This document shows, in pieces, positions 50,001 to 63,300 of a DNA stretch of 64,000 bases (position 1 is its first letter; every line of letters starts with the position of its first letter). Source of the stretch: Glandiceps talaboti. Lineage: Eukaryota > Hemichordata > Enteropneusta > Spengelidae. A model generated the notes under the pieces. It was not told the origin of the DNA. It did not search any database and saw only the letters and a list, made by a program, of their open reading frames with translations. The DNA is taken from NCBI RefSeq assembly GCF_964340395.1, contig NC_135558.1:4482001-4546000 (forward strand), read 5' to 3'. The translations under genes and the position numbers were made by a program.

Positions 50001-53000
50001 GAAAAAAGAACAAGATATAAATTACTAGTTTTATTTGTCAATCGTGAAAGAAATGAACAATATTGTCACGATCACAAAATATATATATATATAAAATAGA
50101 GAATTGAATGGTAATGAAAGAAGACTAGAGGCTTTTCGAAAACTTATAAATCTTTTGCAAACATTTTGAGGTATGTGTATTTTATGTAAGACATTGTATT
50201 GTTTTATATAATCATTTTGCAGGTGTATAATCGTAATAAAAGCCCCCAGAAAACCACAGACAATATTGTCACATAGCTTACAATATTGTTGTGAACACAA
50301 TTTAAACTTTAGAGTACACTAACATTAAAGTGTTGCAATTTGTTGTCTGGTCAAAGAAAGTTAGTTTTTTATGATCAAAGACCAAAATAGTATATTGATT
50401 CAACCTGTTTCTGAAATATATTGAATGTGAATGTTACATTTAAGGCTACATTTCATCAATACCATGAAATGTTTGTAGAATGAAATGGAAATACTTAGAT
50501 ATTTGCCATCATCACATTAGTCTAGAAGTTATCTGTTGATTTTGAATCTGAAGTTCTTGTGAGTTTTTTTTTTTTAGATGTAACCAACAGATAGCTTCTA
50601 GATTACCATCATATATATGGTACTTTCCATGTTTCATCATAAAACTGCTGTGAACAGTAAATGTTTTTAATTTTCCAGCATCTTCAGATTGCTTGCAAAA
50701 TGTCAACTAACTTGACCTTTGAACTCTGTGTATTTAGAGAGTTTCTTTTAGATAATTTTATTGCCTCTATACTTTTGGTTTACTTTTGAACAGTTCTGAT
50801 TCCGGCAACCAAAAAAATCAAATTATTTTTACTGAATAACATAAAGGTCAAAGCAGGAGGCTTGAAAAGAACACTGACTAGACTGGAATGCAGTTGTAAT
50901 TATCTTAGAGTAGATCTAAGACTTAGAATAGTGATGAACCTCTTTTGAATGGTATCTATTGTTAATTTATTGACCTGTTGACAATAGTAGACTTTAGTTT
51001 TAATTGAAAGTGTCAAGGAGTATGTGGCATCTAAACTGACTTTAAACACACAGACACTGGCATCAGAAGTAATGATATGACATCAAAACACACACACACA
51101 CACACACACACAGACATCAGAAATAATGATACATGTATGACAACACACTGGCATCAGAAGTAATGATATGACATCAACACACACACTGACATCAGAAATA
51201 ACGATACATGTATGACGTCAACACACAAACACTGACATCAGAAGTAATGATATGACATCAACACACACACTGACATCAGAAGTAATGATATGACATCAGA
51301 AGTAACAATGTGCTCTTTTCTTGAGTCACAATCTTATCAGCACCTTCCTGTTTTAATCAATAGAGAGATATATAGAACCATTGTTACCATGTAGGGGCTA
51401 AGCTTTCCTCTGGTAAAGACCATTGTTTGTTCTCATTTGCAATAACAAACAATGAGATTTCAACATGAGCCACTGTGGTCTACTAATACGCCATGAGTCA
51501 TAGGTTTAGAAAACGAAAACAAGATTCAGACATGTAACCAGAAAATATGAGTTATTAGCCTGTCTATGTTATAGATTGTTTGCTAGTGTGCTTTGGTAAC
51601 TGACTTTTACAGTGTTTGTGAGTTCACATTTTAGTGTCAGTAATTTCTCTTATTTGTCGACGCATGTAAACAGGAATAAACACATGGCCTGTGCTATTAA
51701 TACATATTTTTTATTGTAGTCATATTCACTAAATTTAATTTTTTAGTAAGTACACAAGTAGAAAGTAATTACTATAACACTACAAATTAGTATGCAACAA
51801 TTATAATGCATAGATACGCATTTTGGTCACCACATACATACATGTGTTACAGCATAGACAATCTCTTGCCCAGTGTCTATAACAGTACTGTGAAATAATC
51901 ACATCAACTCTGTAATTCTTAAATCACTCCTTGTGCATCACCATATTCTAAAGTCTTGGTTGCCGTGGTACCAGAAAAGGAGGGGGTGTAATTCTTCATA
52001 TGACACAAAACAAACACCGAAAACACATTCAGATCTGGCTCATATCATTTTATTGTCCTTTCAATGCTAGGTTTGTGCTTGCCTGAAGCATATGCTTTGC
52101 TAAAGTACAGTACATACATGTAATATCCTTTCAAGGCTAGCATTGTATTGGTAATATGCAATAAGGTTATTATCACTCAGAATATCAAGTGTAGATCAAA
52201 TTTGTGTGTACCATTAATAATTTTTATCATTTGAGATATGACGTAATTAAAATATACACAATATTGTGTTTGGATCAATATTTCAAGTGAAGGACTCTCC
52301 TAAGAGTGTCTGTATCTGTATCTGTTTGAATACTGGCGACTGTCTCACAAATTGAGCAAAAATCCTCCAGGGGGATGTGCGCACATTGTTAGTGGATCAC
52401 AGAGTGATGACAATGCAGACTTTAAATTGTTCTGGTGATTTCCACATTAGAGTGGACTCTGATAGTGCATTCCAATCTTTTATAGTCTTTGATATGAATG
52501 AATTTTTGTAGATTTTGGTATTACAACTTGGTAAGATGAGATCTTTATTGTGTCTATTTCACTAAAAATTGAAGAAGAAGAAAATTACAATTGTCATCCA
52601 GAGTGCCTCTTGAACTTGATTTATATTGTGGCAGTGTTTACCAAAGATAGCTTTGGAACCAGTAACAAGTACTACTGGTACCTAAAACACTGTCAGAATT
52701 GATGTTGAGTTATTTGTAAATGTTTCAAGGCCATGGACCCATTCAGCATACAGAACATATCATTAAAATGAATATACAAAACAAAACTGGTGAAGATGAT
52801 GACAAATACAATTTTAAAAAATTAAACAACTCCTTACATTTCATTACATATGTATGAATACAGATAGTTTATTTAAGTGTGTTCTTGTACAAAGAACAGG
52901 TTGTTTGTATTAGCACCTCTTTGAATGGTATCTCATTAGGCATGGTAAAGCATTGGTAATATATTACAATATACATATAATGGCTAGGTTTTCTCAATCA

Positions 53001-56000
53001 TAATTGTGGATGTTTTTATAGAAAATATTAAAGTCTATATTTTGAAGATACCACACATAATCAGCTTTGAAATATACATAAGGATTATCGATTAGATAAA
53101 AATTACTGATTGATAGAATATGAATATATGTCATGTTCTAAAACTCCATTTTGATGAATTTCACAGTCAGTCCATCATCAGAGTAAATATCATATTATTT
53201 GATTAACCTCCTCAGAGACATGATTGATCAAATAGTGTTCATTGATTTATGAAATAATTAATTATCAATCTCTATGTTGGATACTGTCAGCATTATTACA
53301 GTGTGTACAGTGAGAGTGTAGTGTTTGCTCTGTAGATGTAGACACATTTCAACTCGACAAAGCAACCAGTGTTACAACTCAGAGTTGTGGTACAAAATAG
53401 CCTAGCTGTAGACTTGAATGACTTATGCTACTACACTATTTCAACTATTCTATTATAACTGCCATTTTAATTTCTCTTTTTAAATTTTCACTTGTCCTTG
53501 AGCAAAACTTCAAAAAAATCAAAATGTCAGTTAGGATAGCTGAAATAGTGTAGTAGCATTTTTTCTTCAAGTCTACAGCTAGGCTGAATTGGGGCTTTGG
53601 GGCTTTGTACCTTTGTATGTCTTTGAACTGTTGTGCCTTACACTGGGCAATAACATTAACCTCTCAGATAATCACTTTGAGATTACAAACTTGACAGTGA
53701 TATGACATTGTATTAAATTGGCACTATTGATGAGAATGGACATTTATGTTAGATTTTGGATTAAAACAACCTAGCTATGTATTCCTACTTGAAAAAATGA
53801 TATGAAATAGAATACACCAAGTCTGTAGGCCCACCTAGTTTTTCACTGCTGACCTTAAACTTTTTTTTTTACATATTCGAGAAAAAATAATAAAATCGCA
53901 AAAATTGTGAAGTCTCATGAGAACTAGTGGATGCAGAAACTGACATCAACTTAAAAAGACAATAAAAAAACTGTTCTTCCAATCTGTAATAGCTGTACAT
54001 CTGATAGGAAGAAATAAATAATGCAGAGACCATTTGGAAAACAATGGAAACCTGAACTAGACACTCACACATTGATTTTTCAAGTAGGAAGCCATGATAA
54101 AGTTGTTTTGTAAATTAAAAATCCGAAATAGATATCAAATCCTCATCCATATGACCACTTTGAAAAGGGTTACAATTACACATACTTGTGTTTACCCATT
54201 GTAAACTTTTAAAAGCATTCTCCTGTGCAAGGGCAGTACAGCCAGGGGATAAAACCCTTTGATAGCTCTTTTTTGAATATTTCCACAGTATGAGTCATTT
54301 TCAGTGCAACATATTCACTTGCCCATGTTTGTGTTATTTCTTCAGGCCATGGCTTTACAAGAGCTTCAACATCCATATGTGTGTGGTTACAAGGAGTTCT
54401 TTGTTACTTGGGATAAAGAGGTAAGTACATGCACAGACAGTTGGAGCTACATGTACATGTAAGATGTAACAGTCAGACATGATGTAGCATGTTTTATGTG
54501 TTGTCATTTACATCAAGATGTTCTCAAGTTCTGAAGGTTCATGTGCCTATATGTGATGTCTATTTAAATGTAGGAAGCAATATGATGAACATTTTAATGC
54601 ATAGTACCAGTAGTGACTGTGAGGACTGAAATGCCAAATCATTGTTCAGATTTAAACTACACAGCTTTCCTTACGAATATTGGTACATCAAGCTAATGCC
54701 ATCACAATGTCCAGCAATTCTGATAGTAATACTTCTTTTTTTTAAATGAACGTCTTAAAATATTCCAGTGCAAATTTTGGACACCTGTTGATTGTAGGAA
54801 AAAACCCAAGGATTTATCAATATCCTTGTGAGTGCATCATTATTGGAGATATTACATCATTTCTATCAGTATCATATATATATATATATTATGTTTATTT
54901 ACTCATGCATGGTGGTTACAAACTTATTCTTAGGAAGCTAGAGATGGAAATACAGTATCATGATAGGGAGACTATAGTGTATAACAGAGTATGTCAGTTT
55001 ACTGAATTTGATGTTTCTATCTTCCAACTCTAGGAATCAGCTATGTATGTCTGTATTGTGATGAACTATTATAAATTTGGTGATCTGGATAAAGTACTTA
55101 AACAGAAAAGACAACACAAAGAGAACATAGAAGAACTGGTGAGTATTTCACTGGTATCCATGGTGACCACATCAACATTTTATTTCAATTGGTTTGTTTT
55201 CTGCCTTATCAAAGGACTATGGGATTATCTTAGGTTATCATATTACCTGGAGCTACCGATAAAATAAACCTCCCACAATGGTCAGGGTGACTATGAATTG
55301 ATCATTTGTGGTTACAAACAATGTAACAATATTGTTCATAATACTTATTGATTAGCATTTATTATCACATTTCCCATGATGCAACATTCAACATGGCGGG
55401 TTTGCAAGTTCTCTATTCTTGCACAATTAACTGAGTTTTGGATAACATAACTGACTTTATATGTAATGGATTACCATCAATCTCTAAATAGGTTTTGAAG
55501 GTAGAGTGCACCTCAGGAACCAAAATCAAATTTCTTCACTTCTCTTCAAACTTTGTCATATAAAAGCTTGTTCCTGGTCCTTTTGAAATGATGAAAGAAA
55601 TTTAGGGTTCATTGTCTTATTTTCAGGGAAATTGACAATCTTTTATTTTCCTGAGAGTACAGTATTTGGTGGCCATATTGGATTCTAAAATGACTTAATT
55701 TTGATGTCATTTTGACCTTTAGTTTAAATATTTGTATGGTGACCCCGAATTTTGTTCTTGATTTGAGCTGAGAATCGTCAGGGTTGGTATTTCCTTGAGA
55801 ATGGTCTGGCTTGGCATTTCCTTGAGAATGGCCTGGCTTGGCATTTCCTTGAGAATGGCCTGGCTTGGCATTTCCTTGAGAATGGCCTGGGCATAGACCC
55901 TCCACCAAGGGTCTATACCCAGGGTCTATGGCCTGGGTTGGCATTTTCTTGAGCCAAGTAAGAGAAAAGTTTAAACAATTTATTTCCAAGGTGCATACTA

Positions 56001-57098
56001 TGCTAAAGTGAATTTCATACATTGTATAGTAGTTCTGCTATTTATAAGGATTTCATATTTTGACATCACTAACATTTTGATTTTTGTTGAATATTATCTT
56101 AGGTTTTAAAGAAATGGTTGGGACAAGTAATAGAGGCATTAGCATTTGTACACAAGAAGAAAGTTATACACAGGTAAGGTATTTGAGTCTGTTGTCATTC
56201 AATCACATCTCAGAAATACTGCATATGAAATACTGCCCCAAAAGGCTACACTTGGAGAAGACTTCTGTATTTGATTCTGCCTGTTTTCATCTGTTAGACT
56301 ATAAGATCTATTGTTGATATGCTTATGTAACCACTTTCTTGGAACTTATGAATGGTTACATATTAAGTGGTTACCATGACAAATCTTTCAGTTTATTTAT
56401 CTGTCTGCCTATGCATAGCTGTAACGCTTAACAAGTCAGTTTCATTCAAATTTAGCACAATACATGTTTATACAATAACTCAGGAACACGTTCCTTTTGT
56501 TTCACACACCAGTGAAGTTATAAAATAACTGAAAAAATATGTTTCCATTATTGCTATCGTTACTCTTGTCATGTTTATTTGTTTGTTCATTTTAACTTTT
56601 TTTAGCTGAAAAGTTTGTAGGCACATGTCTTTATATAGCTTTGGCTGAGTATGTTGTTATCACTATTTTTGTAGAGATTTGAAACCCAGTAACATATTCA
56701 TGACAGAAGACCTTAGTGTTTGTATTGGTGACTTTGGTGTTGCTACTATTATGGGAGATGCTAGAACTAAAACCAGAACAACAGTAGGTGAGTGAGGTGA
56801 TCTATCCAAATTGATATAATTTTTTCTCAAGTTTTGTTAATATTTGTGACTAATTTACGCTATTGTACTTCCTGAAATATGGATGATCACCAAGTGATCA
56901 AATGATATCAGCATCATCTGACTATGATCTATCTTGAATCGTAATTGTTAGTGGCTGAGTGCTTACTGCAACATGATTCAAGTAGAGCACTATGGTTCAT
57001 GTTGTAAAGGTGTAAGTCAACTATTGTGGATTTCCTGACTGACATCAAAGCTTGATAAAAAAAATCTTAATGAATGTGTACCTTCAATAGCTTTACTT

Positions 57099-57146
<48 letters not shown>

Positions 57147-57149
57147 TTG

Positions 57150-57188
<39 letters not shown>

Positions 57189-57240
57189 GTTTGTGTGTCT
57201 GAGTGCGTGTGTCTGTGTCTGTCTGTCTGTCTGTCTGTGT

Positions 57241-57303
<63 letters not shown>

Positions 57304-60300
57304 GTGCACATATTCTCATTTCTGTCAAACTGTGGAATCTATTCTTACCTGCTTCTTGCTATTTTTTTGTAGTTCTTAGAATTTGTTTTTGTACTGTTTA
57401 TTATGTATCACTGAAATTTCTTTGCATAATTTTGACTGTTTCTCTTTGTATGTTGTGTGATAGGTTCCATGAGCTGGATGGCACCTGAAGTAATGGAGAA
57501 AGCTTATGATGAGAGAAGTGACTTATGGTCTCTAGGTTGTATTACACTGGAAATGGCAACATGTGGTATTATGGATGTAAGTACCGTACTGTCAGAAGTT
57601 GTCAGCAGGACAAAATCACACCTTTCCAAGAATGGAAAGATATCAACTTATATATCTGTACAAAATGTACAAAAATTAACAGATAGTTTTACTGTCTTCT
57701 ATGCTTGTATCATGACCACAATGGGTTGTACAGACCAGTTATGAAGTTAGACTAATTTGAATGTTATATGATTCAAAATAAATACACACAGATTATTTGC
57801 CTTGATAAAACATTTTTGATGCTTCTGGTTTTTAAAGGGGTGAAATAAACTTCAATCTTGATATTGTTAATTACATTTTTTTACTTCAAAAGAGTAATGA
57901 TATATCTTGAAAACAGAGTACGCACAAAATTGACTCATGTGACAAATAGATTCAGGTACACACAGACACACTCTAATAACCCTCTTCAGTCAAGTTCATG
58001 TAAAAGATAATGTTGGTGACAGAGCACACATCGAAGTGTACACAATGGCAGCTCACTGCGTAATGAGCTTTCACAGTTGTTTTTACCCATCATGCTCTGC
58101 ACCCCTTCCAGCCTCCTCTGGTTGGTGAAAGGATTAGGGTTATATATGTATACATGTACACACTTCTACCAAGTTTATTTTTCAAAAATAATTCCCCTAT
58201 TGTGATCAGCAAGGATGATACTTGAAAGGCTGAATTCAGACAATGAAGAATGTGTTATTGATATAAATAGTATATATTGTTTTTACAGACAAGTGAGATC
58301 CAGGCTGTTCTCTTCCAAATCAAATCATCATCACAGGTTTTAGAAGAAGTCTTAGAAGATGTGGCCAAAGTAAGTCTACTAGTGTCAGTCTGGTGAAGTA
58401 CATTGTTGGACACTTATACTGTTGGTATAAACTTAGTAACAAGCTGCTTAAAACTCTTTAATTAAATCTACACTTGAGCAAAAAGTACCTTGATGTCAAA
58501 TTTCACAAAATAAGTTAATGTTGGTCTTGCTTAAAACAATGTCATTAATTGAGTGTTGTCTGTCATTACATTACTTTCCATCAGTCATATTCAGCAGACC
58601 TGTGTCAGATGATTAGATTAATGTCATTGATTGAGTGTTGTCTGTCATTACATTACTTTCCATCAGTCATATTCAGCAGACCTGTGTCAGATGATTAGAA
58701 CAATGTCATTGATTGAGTGTTGTCTGTCATTACATTACTTTCCATCAGTCATATTCGGCAGACCTGTGTCAGATGATTAGAACAATGCTGAGGAAGAATT
58801 TCAAGCAGAGACCATCAGTTTTGTAAGTAGAATATGTTGTTCTCACTATTATTTTTGTACAGAAAAGTACATTTAAAAAGATTTCTTCTCATAGGAAAGT
58901 ATCAATCTGTACATTCAACTTCATAACAGAATCAGCACTCACTAATTACTCACCAGAGGACAAGTTTTGTAGAAATGTAAATTCTGATAGAACACAACTT
59001 CTTTAGCTCTGCAATACAAATGTTTTTCACACCTTCATTTTAATTCTAATCCAAAGTGGAACTTTGTCTAGGGTATTATTTTTTTGATCAGACAACTAAC
59101 AGTACTTTCATCCAAATTGTTAAAATACCAATAACTAAACATTGTATATGTTGATTAGAGGTTGGCTTTATCCCTTAGTGGTATAGTAACTATTTGAAGT
59201 CACGGCCCCATTTTGATGCGTACCCATTGGTCCAAAAATCATTTTGATTGGATTTATTACACTATACTATGTATACAGCTACACAAATATGTTTACCCAC
59301 AGATGATTCAATACTGTTCAAGGTGTAGGATATTACAAAGTTAAAAAAAAAAACATCCCCATTGTAGCTATTGCAGGTTAAACTTTTTTATATTTGACAT
59401 TTTATAGTGACCCACATGTACAGATGAAAAAGTACCCCCATCATAGGTATAACATATGATTCTCTCAGAAGCCAGGATTTCATAAAAGCATGCAAGTTTT
59501 ATACTTTAAATTCAAATGATATAATATGTTTTTTTAAAAAACATCCCCATTGTAGCTATTGCAGGTTTAACTTGGTGACTAGTATGACATTTTATAGTGA
59601 CCCATCATAGGTATAACATATGATTCTCTCAGAAGCCAGGATTTCATATAAGCATGCAAGTTTTATACTTTAAATTCAAATGATATAATATGTTTTTTAA
59701 AAAAACATCCCCATTGTAGCTATTGCAGGTTTAACTTGGTGACTAGTATGACATTTTATAGTGACCCATCATAGGTATAACATATGATTCTCTCAGAAGC
59801 CAGGATTTCATATAAGCATGCAAGTTTTATACTTTAAATTCAAATGATATGTGTACATGTATGACATATTGAAAACCATTGAATCCTTTAATGTCTTCCC
59901 TGTACAGAGAAATGCTTGAAATCCCATACATCAAAGATTCTCTTGCTCTCAGTCACTCGGCACTGGCAGAAAGAAAAAAGAAAGAAAAAGCTGGTGAAAA
60001 AATAAGTGAGTACAAACCATACATTTGATACACCTGACATGAACCAATATGATTTGATATGGTCATTTTTTTATCTTCTGCTTTGTCAATCTATATGGGT
60101 TCATTAGAAAGAACTTCTTGATATTGTACAAAAAACCCCATACATTATTGCATATGTACTGGTGATTACTTGCGCTGATGTACACACATAATATACTATA
60201 ATAGTATTTTCACTGGGAGTGAAGTTTTTGTAATTGATGTTGAAAACAAGTTCCAATGATTACCTCTCAGATTACTTTATAAAATAATAAACATTGTTAG

Positions 60301-63300
60301 TTGTTGCATTGGTTTTAATGTTTACTTTCATAATTTCACCTCTTCTTTTTTCCACCCATATTATGTAGAACCTGTACCAAAGGGTAAAGGAGTTAAACCA
60401 GTTCTTGGTAAGTGTACAATCATGGAAACGAATAAGTCATGTCATATCATTTGAAGCTAGTGAAGCAACCTTCGAGTATCAAAGTTCATCACTCAAAGTC
60501 ATTGTAATATACCGTCCACTTCGATCAAAAGACAAAAGTTACAGTCAGTCAGTTCTTACAGTAGTTTTGTTCTATGCTGGAAAGTTATGCTGCATTCACT
60601 GGTCATCTGTAATTGCTGGTGACATCAATTTACATCTTGGAAACATCAATGACTCAAATACTCGTAAGTTCAAAGATCTTATGGATGGAATTGGCCTGAA
60701 ACAGTGGATAGACTATCCGACCCATGTCAAAGGTCATACATTGGATGTCATCCTGTCAAACTCTACTGCAAACGTCAAGTCTACAATAGTTGATAGTGTA
60801 CAGATATCAGATCACTTTCCTGTACATGCGAGAATGGTTTTCCAAAAACCACCTTTACTTCGACGTCAAATAGTTTATCGTCACTTGAAGTCCCTCCCTG
60901 TAAATGAGTTCATAGAAGATCTGAAATCAATGCCTGACTTATCCATACAACAAACAGATGTAGAAACAGTGGTCACGACCTTTAACTCCTATCTGTCCAA
61001 TCTCCTGGATAAATATGCTCCCCTAAAGAGTCGCACTATTGTCATTCGTCCGAACACAAAATGGTACACCACGGACATCAATGATGCAAAAAAGCGAAGA
61101 AGACATGCTGAACAGAAATGGCGTAAAACAAAACTTGAAGTCCATCACCAGATCTACATTGAAGAAAGTCGCAAAGTAGGACAACTCATTCGTCAATCCA
61201 AAAAATTATACTATACTTCCCTAGTGGAAGACAACAGCAATGACCAAAAAGCTCTGTTCAAAATCTTTTCCACACTTTCAGGATCTTCAAAGCATAACAG
61301 TAGTCTACCGAGTCATGACTCACCACAAGAACTCGCTGAACAATTTAGTGCTTACTTTATCGACAAAATTGCAGATATACGCCGTAACTTGAATTCATTT
61401 GATTTTGGTGAAACCCAGGCTACATTTAACATCACGACCAATGCAACCTCCACATTCAACGAATTCCAACTTTTCAGCCCAGATCATGTACACAAGATCA
61501 TAACCAAATCGCCGTCTAAGTCCTGCAGTATTGATCCTATCCCAACATCTTTGTTCAAGAAATGTATCACAGAACTGGTACCGATTCTTACAGAAATCAT
61601 AAATTCTTCTCTCCAGCAAGGATATCTTACTATCACGATTATCTGACATCGGCATCAAAGGTACCCCCCTGAACTGGTTTGCATCATACCTTTCCAATCG
61701 TCAGCAATCTGTTCTCGTTAAGGATACTGTCTCTACCCCAACTCTTCTTCGATCAGGTGTTCCACAGGGATCGGTACTTGGTCCTCTACTCCTTTGCATT
61801 TACATCTCCCCACTTTGTCAGTTAATTCGGCAGCATAATCTTAACTTCCACCTATACGCAGATGACAGTCAACTCTACAATGCTCTTACTCCATCAGACA
61901 TCTCTCTATCGGTTAGAAACTGGAAGCTGCTGCTAATGACATCAAGACGTGGATGACCAAGAATAAGCTCAAACTCAACGACGACAAAACTGAAGTCTTA
62001 CTCATTACATCGAAATTCAGTCGACCTCAAAGTCCAACTATTGATAACATCCATATTGGCGAAAGTACAATTCAACCAGCCGAAACAGCTCGTAATATTG
62101 GTGTAACTTTCGATTCTCATCACACGTTAAAAAAGCACATATCCACAACATGTCAATCAATCTACCATTATCTCAGGAAAATTGGCTATATCCGTCCCTA
62201 CCTCTCCAAATCTACTTGTCAGAAACTCGTCCAGGCATTAATATCAAGCAAACTTGACAATGGTAATGCCCTACTCTATGGCTTACCCAACGATCATATC
62301 AAACCACTCCAACATGTTCAAAACGCTGCAGCAAAAATCATCATGCGAGCCAGGAAATGTGATCATGTAACACCACTCCTAAAGGAACTACACTGGCTAC
62401 CAGTTCAGGACAGAATAAAGTTCAAAATTTTGCTCATGACATACAAGTCCCTCAATGGACTCGCTCCAAGATACTTATCAGACCTTCTTCACTGGAAAAC
62501 AGCTACGAGAACACTGCGATCAACAAATAAACATCTCCTATATGTACCTAAGTACAAGCTGGAATCTTATGGAGGAACTTCTGCTGCGCCTCGTCTGTGG
62601 AATGAACTACCAATTGAAATTCGCAAACAAGTTACAATTAGCACATTTAAAAAACACTTAAAGACTTACCTGTTTTCTAAAACATTTTGACTGTACAGTG
62701 CCTTTGAACTCTTGTCATAGTGGAATTGGCACTATATAAATTGCATCGATTGATTGATTGATTGATGTACCTTATACTTGAGAGATGTGTTATTTTAAAT
62801 TAAATAATTTGTCAAATTAAATAATTTGCCATTTGTCATCCATTGTCACAGTGACATAGGTTGAGTTTATAAGCGTTTTGACTCTAAGTCATGACTGAAC
62901 TACAATATTATTCGTCGTAGTGTTGAATTTTGACCATTTTGGGTGTACACTCTGCTAGTATAATGTTACAAATGTATACCTAATAGTACAGATACTGTGC
63001 ATTGGCATGTTAGCATGGTTGATGGCATAATAGTGGTTTCCTCAACATTTTATTATACTTTCTACCCACATATTGGGTGCCTGTTACTGTCTCTGTGTGA
63101 ATGTAGAATGAAGTAGTGAAGGCAAGTATGTCTAGAAAAAACTTGAGCTTTAATGTCCTGGTAACAAACTAACTGTTTAATCAATAAACAAAAACACAAA
63201 ACACAAACTTTGGCTATCTTGGGAGCTACTCAGCACCACTTGCAGCTGGGAAGATCACCGGCAGGTGTAAGGAGTATAGGCTACCTGGGTATTATGTATA

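Larger units (their letters stand above)
47789..54345 (+). other. Large STKLD1 intron (about 6.5 kb)
   Basis: No exon is recognisable in it. It holds a tandem duplication at 49198-49380, a (CA)-rich minisatellite at 51050-51310 and two fold-backs at 50517-50606 and 53398-53585. Confidence 0.75.

Noticed and set aside
55609-56022. A 137-codon minus-strand frame with repeated GHSQGNAKP
   Set aside because: Produced by an in-frame 27-bp tandem repeat inside an STKLD1 intron.
61395-61697. A 100-codon minus-strand frame
   Set aside because: Antisense shadow of the LINE coding sequence.
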